Assembly: GCA_009705165.1 (NCBI GenBank)
Contig: WLCU01000015.1
Coordinates: 1-11,595 of the forward strand
DNA: 11,595 bases
Reading direction: 5' to 3'
Origin: Actinomycetota bacterium
Lineage (GTDB): Bacteria; Actinomycetota; Actinomycetes; Nanopelagicales; Nanopelagicaceae
The notes below the pieces were generated by a model that worked only from the letters and a program-made list of their open reading frames with translations, did no database searches and was not told the origin of the DNA. Position numbers and translations under genes: made by a program. Below, one piece after another: positions 9,677 through 11,595 of this stretch; the first letter of the stretch is position 1; each line of letters opens with the position of its first letter.

Positions 9677-10338
9677 CAAAAGCGACCCTTCAAAGTTGTC
9701 AGATATGGATTACTTTTCTTTTCGATGGCAATAGTCGTTTCTTCTCCATGGCCTGGCAAGACTCGCAAATGATCAGCAAGCGTCAACACTTTTTTGCGCA
9801 AAGTTTGCTCCATATCTTCAGCAGAACCAGATGGTAAATCTGTGCGTCCGATTGAACCAGCAAAGAGGACATCCCCGCTGACCAATAATTCATTATCAAT
9901 CTCAAACATCATCGAACCTGCCGTATGGCCGGGAGAATGAATAGCAGTGAACTTCATTCCTACCAACTCCACTGTCTGACCACTTCTTAATTCTCGTACA
10001 TCGCCTGGCTCAACAAACTCGTATCCGCTCAATGTCGCGACAAAATCTCGGCCATGTATCCGTTCTGGATGGGCTAAAGCCTCACGGTCGAGTGAGTGAA
10101 TGTATGCAGGAATTTGATACCCATCTGCGATTGGTTGAATTGAAAATGTGTGATCAAGATGGCCATGCGTGGCGATGACTGCAACGGGTTTGAGAGAATG
10201 TTTTGTTAATAGCTCTTGAAGCTGCGAAGAAACATCAGGCATTCCGGGATCAACTACAACGCACTCACTGCCGGCTTTTGGGGCTATGACCCAGCAGTTA
10301 GTTGCAAACATTGGAGCGGCAAAGGAGTCAACTAGCAT
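9676..10338 (-). CDS. Metallo-beta-lactamase-fold hydrolase, glyoxalase II-like
   Basis: The 220-residue protein carries the full dinuclear metal site of the MBL superfamily: THGHLDH with His58, His60, Asp62 and His63, His137 in HSPGHTAGS, Asp156 in [14 protein letters not shown], and His197 in VLPGHGEE. The GSIGRTDLP stretch and the short C-terminus are like the compact glyoxalase II group (YcbL-type) rather than full-length glutathione glyoxalase II, so a thioester hydrolase is likely. The substrate is not readable, and most actinobacteria use mycothiol rather than glutathione. The ATG at 10338 has a GGAGG site seven bases upstream, which favours it over the TTG one codon earlier. It is the first gene of the minus-strand block and overlaps hisS by one base. 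Confidence 0.9.
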   Translation of the reverse strand: MLVDSFAAPMFATNCWVIAPKAGSECVVVDPGMPDVSSQLQELLTKHSLKPVAVIATHGHLDHTFSIQPIADGYQIPAYIHSLDREALAHPERIHGRDFVATLSGYEFVEPGDVRELRSGQTVELVGMKFTAIHSPGHTAGSMMFEIDNELLVSGDVLFAGSIGRTDLPSGSAEDMEQTLRKKVLTLADHLRVLPGHGEETTIAIEKKSNPYLTTLKGRF

Positions 10339-10345
10339 CAAAACG

Positions 10346-10350
10346 CCTCC
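10346..10350 (-). promoter_or_regulatory. Ribosome binding site of the MBL-fold hydrolase gene
   Basis: A perfect GGAGG on the minus strand is seven bases from the ATG at 10338. The same distance to the in-frame TTG at 10341 would be only four bases, so this site decides the start. It is the strongest Shine-Dalgarno match of the minus-strand genes, as expected for the first gene of an operon. Confidence 0.75.
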
Positions 10351-10358
10351 GCTTCACG

Positions 10359-10386
10359 CTTATATCGTTGAGCAATTGACGCTCAC
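10359..10386 (-). promoter_or_regulatory. Candidate promoter for the leftward gene block (weak)
   Basis: On the minus strand TATAAG (10364 to 10359) resembles a -10 box. A GTGAGC half-match to a -35 box lies 16 bases upstream (10386 to 10381). Transcription would start close to 10352, leaving a leader of about 14 bases that still includes part or all of the GGAGG site. The -35 match is only three of six, so the call rests mainly on the -10 box and on position ahead of the first gene. Confidence 0.25.
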
Positions 10387-10406
10387 AGCAGAGAACAGGG
10401 TACCTT
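10376..10406 (+). promoter_or_regulatory. Candidate promoter for the DUF349 gene
   Basis: TTGACG at 10376 to 10381 matches five of six bases of the vegetative -35 consensus. TACCTT at 10401 to 10406 fits the loose actinobacterial -10 form TAnnnT, but the spacer is 19 bases, which is long. A start near 10413 would give a leader of almost 100 bases. The -35 box is also part of the second repeat copy, so a repressor bound there would block this promoter. Confidence 0.3.
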
Positions 10407-10447
10407 TTACCTCCGCACGATTCACGCTCATCGAGGCTGCGTCCTAG

Positions 10448-10513
10448 GTGAGCACGCACACTGATAGCGACGTTCTAGATAAGAACAACGCGCTGAAAGG
10501 ATTTACACCATGA
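10448..10513 (+). CDS. Possible 21-codon leader frame ahead of the DUF349 gene
   Basis: A GTG at 10448 opens a frame encoding VSTHTDSDVL followed by DKNNALKGFTP (21 residues, first residue read as Met if used). Its TGA stop (10511 to 10513) overlaps the DUF349 ATG in an ATGA junction, the same arrangement as two real gene pairs in this window. A GAGG at 10433 to 10436 is 11 bases ahead of the GTG, which is a weak ribosome site. Frames of this length occur by chance, there is no membrane or regulatory amino-acid run, and the main gene has its own good ribosome site. It may therefore be a translated leader or nothing. Confidence 0.2.
   Translation: MSTHTDSDVLDKNNALKGFTP
10496..10501 (+). promoter_or_regulatory. 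Ribosome binding site of the DUF349 gene
   Basis: AAAGGA lies eight bases before the ATG at 10510, an ideal distance. It supports this start over any later methionine, the next of which is far inside the protein, at residue 253. Confidence 0.75.
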
Positions 10514-11595
10514 GCGAATTTAACCCAACCCACCAAGCAAGTGCAGCATCTGCATTGATCGGAGACCCTGCAGCATTTGGCAGAGTCGGCGAAGATGGCA
10601 CCGTCTTTGTCCGAACTTCTTCTGGTGAAAAAGCAGTTGGTTCGTATCCAGGTAAAACCCCTGACGAAGCGCTTTCATATTTTGTAAGAAAATTTGAACT
10701 ACTCGCTGCTGAAGTTGCCCTACTCGCTGCGCGAATTAAAAGTGGTGCACTCGTTCCATCGGATGCATATGCTGCAGTTAAGAAACTGCGCGAACAAGTT
10801 AGAGAATTAAATGGTGTTGGCGACCTTGATGCTTTGTCAGCATCGGTTGAACAGATTGAACCTTTAATCGAAGGCCATCGCGAAGCATATGAAGCCAAGA
10901 AAGCAGCCGAAGCGGCCGCAAAATCTGCACGGCGCGAACAGATTCTTGTAGAGAAAGAGAAAATCGTTGCCGAAGCTGAAAGCCTTGCACTTTCTGAGAG
11001 TTGGAAAACCACAGGTGATCGTCTAAAAACTTTACTGGACGAATGGAAATCAGCACCACGTTTAGATAAGAAAGCAGATGCCGATCTGTGGAAGCGTTTT
11101 TCATCTTCTCGCAATAAGTTCGATAAGCGTCGTCGTACGCACTTTGCTGCCCTTGAATCAACTCAAAAAGTAGTTGTCGATGCCAAAAAGGCAATTGTTG
11201 AAGAAGCGGAAAAACTTGCAACTTCAACTGAGTGGGTACCAACTGCTAAGAGATTTAAATCTCTTATGGATTCCTGGAAAGCTGCCGGACGTGGCAAGCC
11301 AAGTGATGATGCCAAACTTTGGGCGCGCTTTAAGGCTGCTCAAGATCAATTCTTCACTGCAAAGAATGCAGATCTTGAAAAACGCGATGTCACAATGGCA
11401 GCTAACCTGATTAAGCGTGAAGAGTTAGTAGTTCAAATCGAAGCGCTCTTGCCTATTTCCAATCTTGATCAAACCAAGAAAGCACTTCGAGAGTTACTTA
11501 ACTCGTGGGGCAAGATTGGTATGACACATCGAGATAAGCGAGCTTCACTAGATGCCCGAGTTCAGGCGGTCGAAACTGTAGTCAAGGAAGCTGAA
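10510..11595 (+). CDS. DUF349 domain protein, 3' end beyond the window, function unknown
   Basis: The frame is open for 362 codons to the window edge. Residues 22 to 60 form an N-terminal module with FGRVGEDGTVFVRTSSGEK and an ALSYFVRKFE helix, typical of actinobacterial DUF349 proteins. A helical, Ala- and Glu-rich region follows (about 60 to 145). Then come tandem DUF349 repeats, each with a conserved Trp-Lys and a downstream LW.RF: about 146 to 209 (W179, LWKRF at 193), about 226 to 290 (W256, LWARF at 270), and a third, more degenerate one from about 300 (W333). The protein is soluble-looking, rich in charged residues and without signal peptide or catalytic motif. Such proteins occur near relA, a peptidyl-prolyl isomerase and hisS in many Actinomycetota. 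A helical binding or scaffold role is a guess. The divergent orientation gives it its own promoter. Confidence 0.88.
   Translation, partial: MSEFNPTHQASAASALIGDPAAFGRVGEDGTVFVRTSSGEKAVGSYPGKTPDEALSYFVRKFELLAAEVALLAARIKSGALVPSDAYAAVKKLREQVRELNGVGDLDALSASVEQIEPLIEGHREAYEAKKAAEAAAKSARREQILVEKEKIVAEAESLALSESWKTTGDRLKTLLDEWKSAPRLDKKADADLWKRFSSSRNKFDKRRRTHFAALESTQKVVVDAKKAIVEEAEKLATSTEWVPTAKRFKSLMDSWKAAGRGKPSDDAKLWARFKAAQDQFFTAKNADLEKRDVTMAANLIKREELVVQIEALLPISNLDQTKKALRELLNSWGKIGMTHRDKRASLDARVQAVETVVKEAE

Larger units (their letters stand above)
10353..10430 (+). repeat. Three direct copies of TTSACGCTYA in the divergent region
   Basis: Copies are TTCACGCTTA at 10353 to 10362, TTGACGCTCA at 10376 to 10385 and TTCACGCTCA at 10421 to 10430. 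Start-to-start spacing is 23 and 45 bases, close to one and two units of 22.5 bases, so the copies may lie on nearly the same DNA face. The first overlaps the leftward -10 candidate and the second contains the rightward -35 candidate. This is where an operator would sit, but no regulator can be named. Confidence 0.45.
10339..10509. other. Divergent intergenic region between the hydrolase and DUF349 genes
   Basis: These 171 bases are the only sizeable non-coding space in the window and must hold the 5' signals for both transcription directions unless the leftward block is read from elsewhere. They contain a candidate promoter in each direction, a three-copy 10-base repeat, a short inverted repeat (TGAGC at 10369 to 10373 with GCTCA at 10381 to 10385), two good ribosome sites and a possible short leader frame. 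No tRNA, riboswitch fold or U-tract terminator is visible. Confidence 0.8.

Noticed and set aside
10410..10458. Riboswitch, T-box or attenuator in the DUF349 leader
   Set aside because: Only two short stems of four to five base pairs can be drawn, they are not followed by a U-tract, and there is no T-box-like or tRNA-like sequence. The gene is not a synthetase or amino-acid gene.
10503..11114. A 203-codon open frame on the minus strand opposite the DUF349 gene
   Set aside because: It is Ser-, Arg- and Ala-rich low-complexity translation, runs against a frame with clear family motifs and a good ribosome site, and has no recognisable domain. It is the mirror of the Ala/Glu-rich coding strand.
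1..11595. CRISPR array, insertion sequence, prophage, toxin-antitoxin or defence genes
   Set aside because: There are no spaced repeats of array type, no transposase or integrase motifs and no terminal inverted repeats. All long frames belong to housekeeping or conserved vertical families in a known gene order.

Overview
The window reads as an ordinary housekeeping stretch of a compact, moderately low-GC actinobacterial chromosome. Gene order is the main argument. A metallo-beta-lactamase-fold hydrolase, hisS, aspS, alaS, ruvX, mltG, aroE, aroC and aroK lie in the same relative order as in Mycobacterium tuberculosis and other Actinomycetota. The coding is much more A/T-rich than in Streptomyces or mycobacteria. 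Several genes that separate these blocks in larger genomes are absent, and most junctions overlap or are only a few bases wide. This fits a streamlined lineage such as the freshwater acI group (Nanopelagicales), but that placement is an inference from style and gene order, not from a marker gene.

Layout: positions 1 to 10338 hold ten genes on the minus strand. Read in the direction of transcription (right to left) they are: a glyoxalase-II-like hydrolase, hisS, aspS, a DUF948 membrane protein, alaS, ruvX, mltG, aroE, aroC and the 5' end of aroK. The junctions hydrolase/hisS and aroC/aroK share one base, and ruvX/mltG and mltG/aroE share four (ATGA). The other gaps are 4 to 63 bases. The set is probably one long transcript or a few nested ones. 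From 10339 to 10509 there is a 171-base divergent intergenic region with the only clear regulatory space in the window. From 10510 to the right edge an actinobacterial DUF349 protein is encoded on the plus strand, without its stop codon.

How the genes fit together: three aminoacyl-tRNA synthetases (His, Asp, Ala) supply charged tRNAs. The AspRS carries residues associated with the non-discriminating type, which would also charge tRNA-Asn for later amidation by GatCAB. MltG sets peptidoglycan strand length at the membrane, and RuvX is a RNase H-fold nuclease of the pre-16S rRNA processing family. AroE, AroK and AroC catalyse three of the last four steps to chorismate; the EPSP synthase step (aroA) is not in the window. 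The DUF948 and DUF349 proteins are conserved in this neighbourhood but have no established function.

I found no mobile element, CRISPR array, RNA gene, prophage or defence system, and nothing that I would call a previously undescribed system. The points most worth a second look are in the divergent intergenic region: a three-copy 10-base repeat and a possible 21-codon leader frame that ends across the DUF349 start codon. The two uncharacterised conserved proteins come next.
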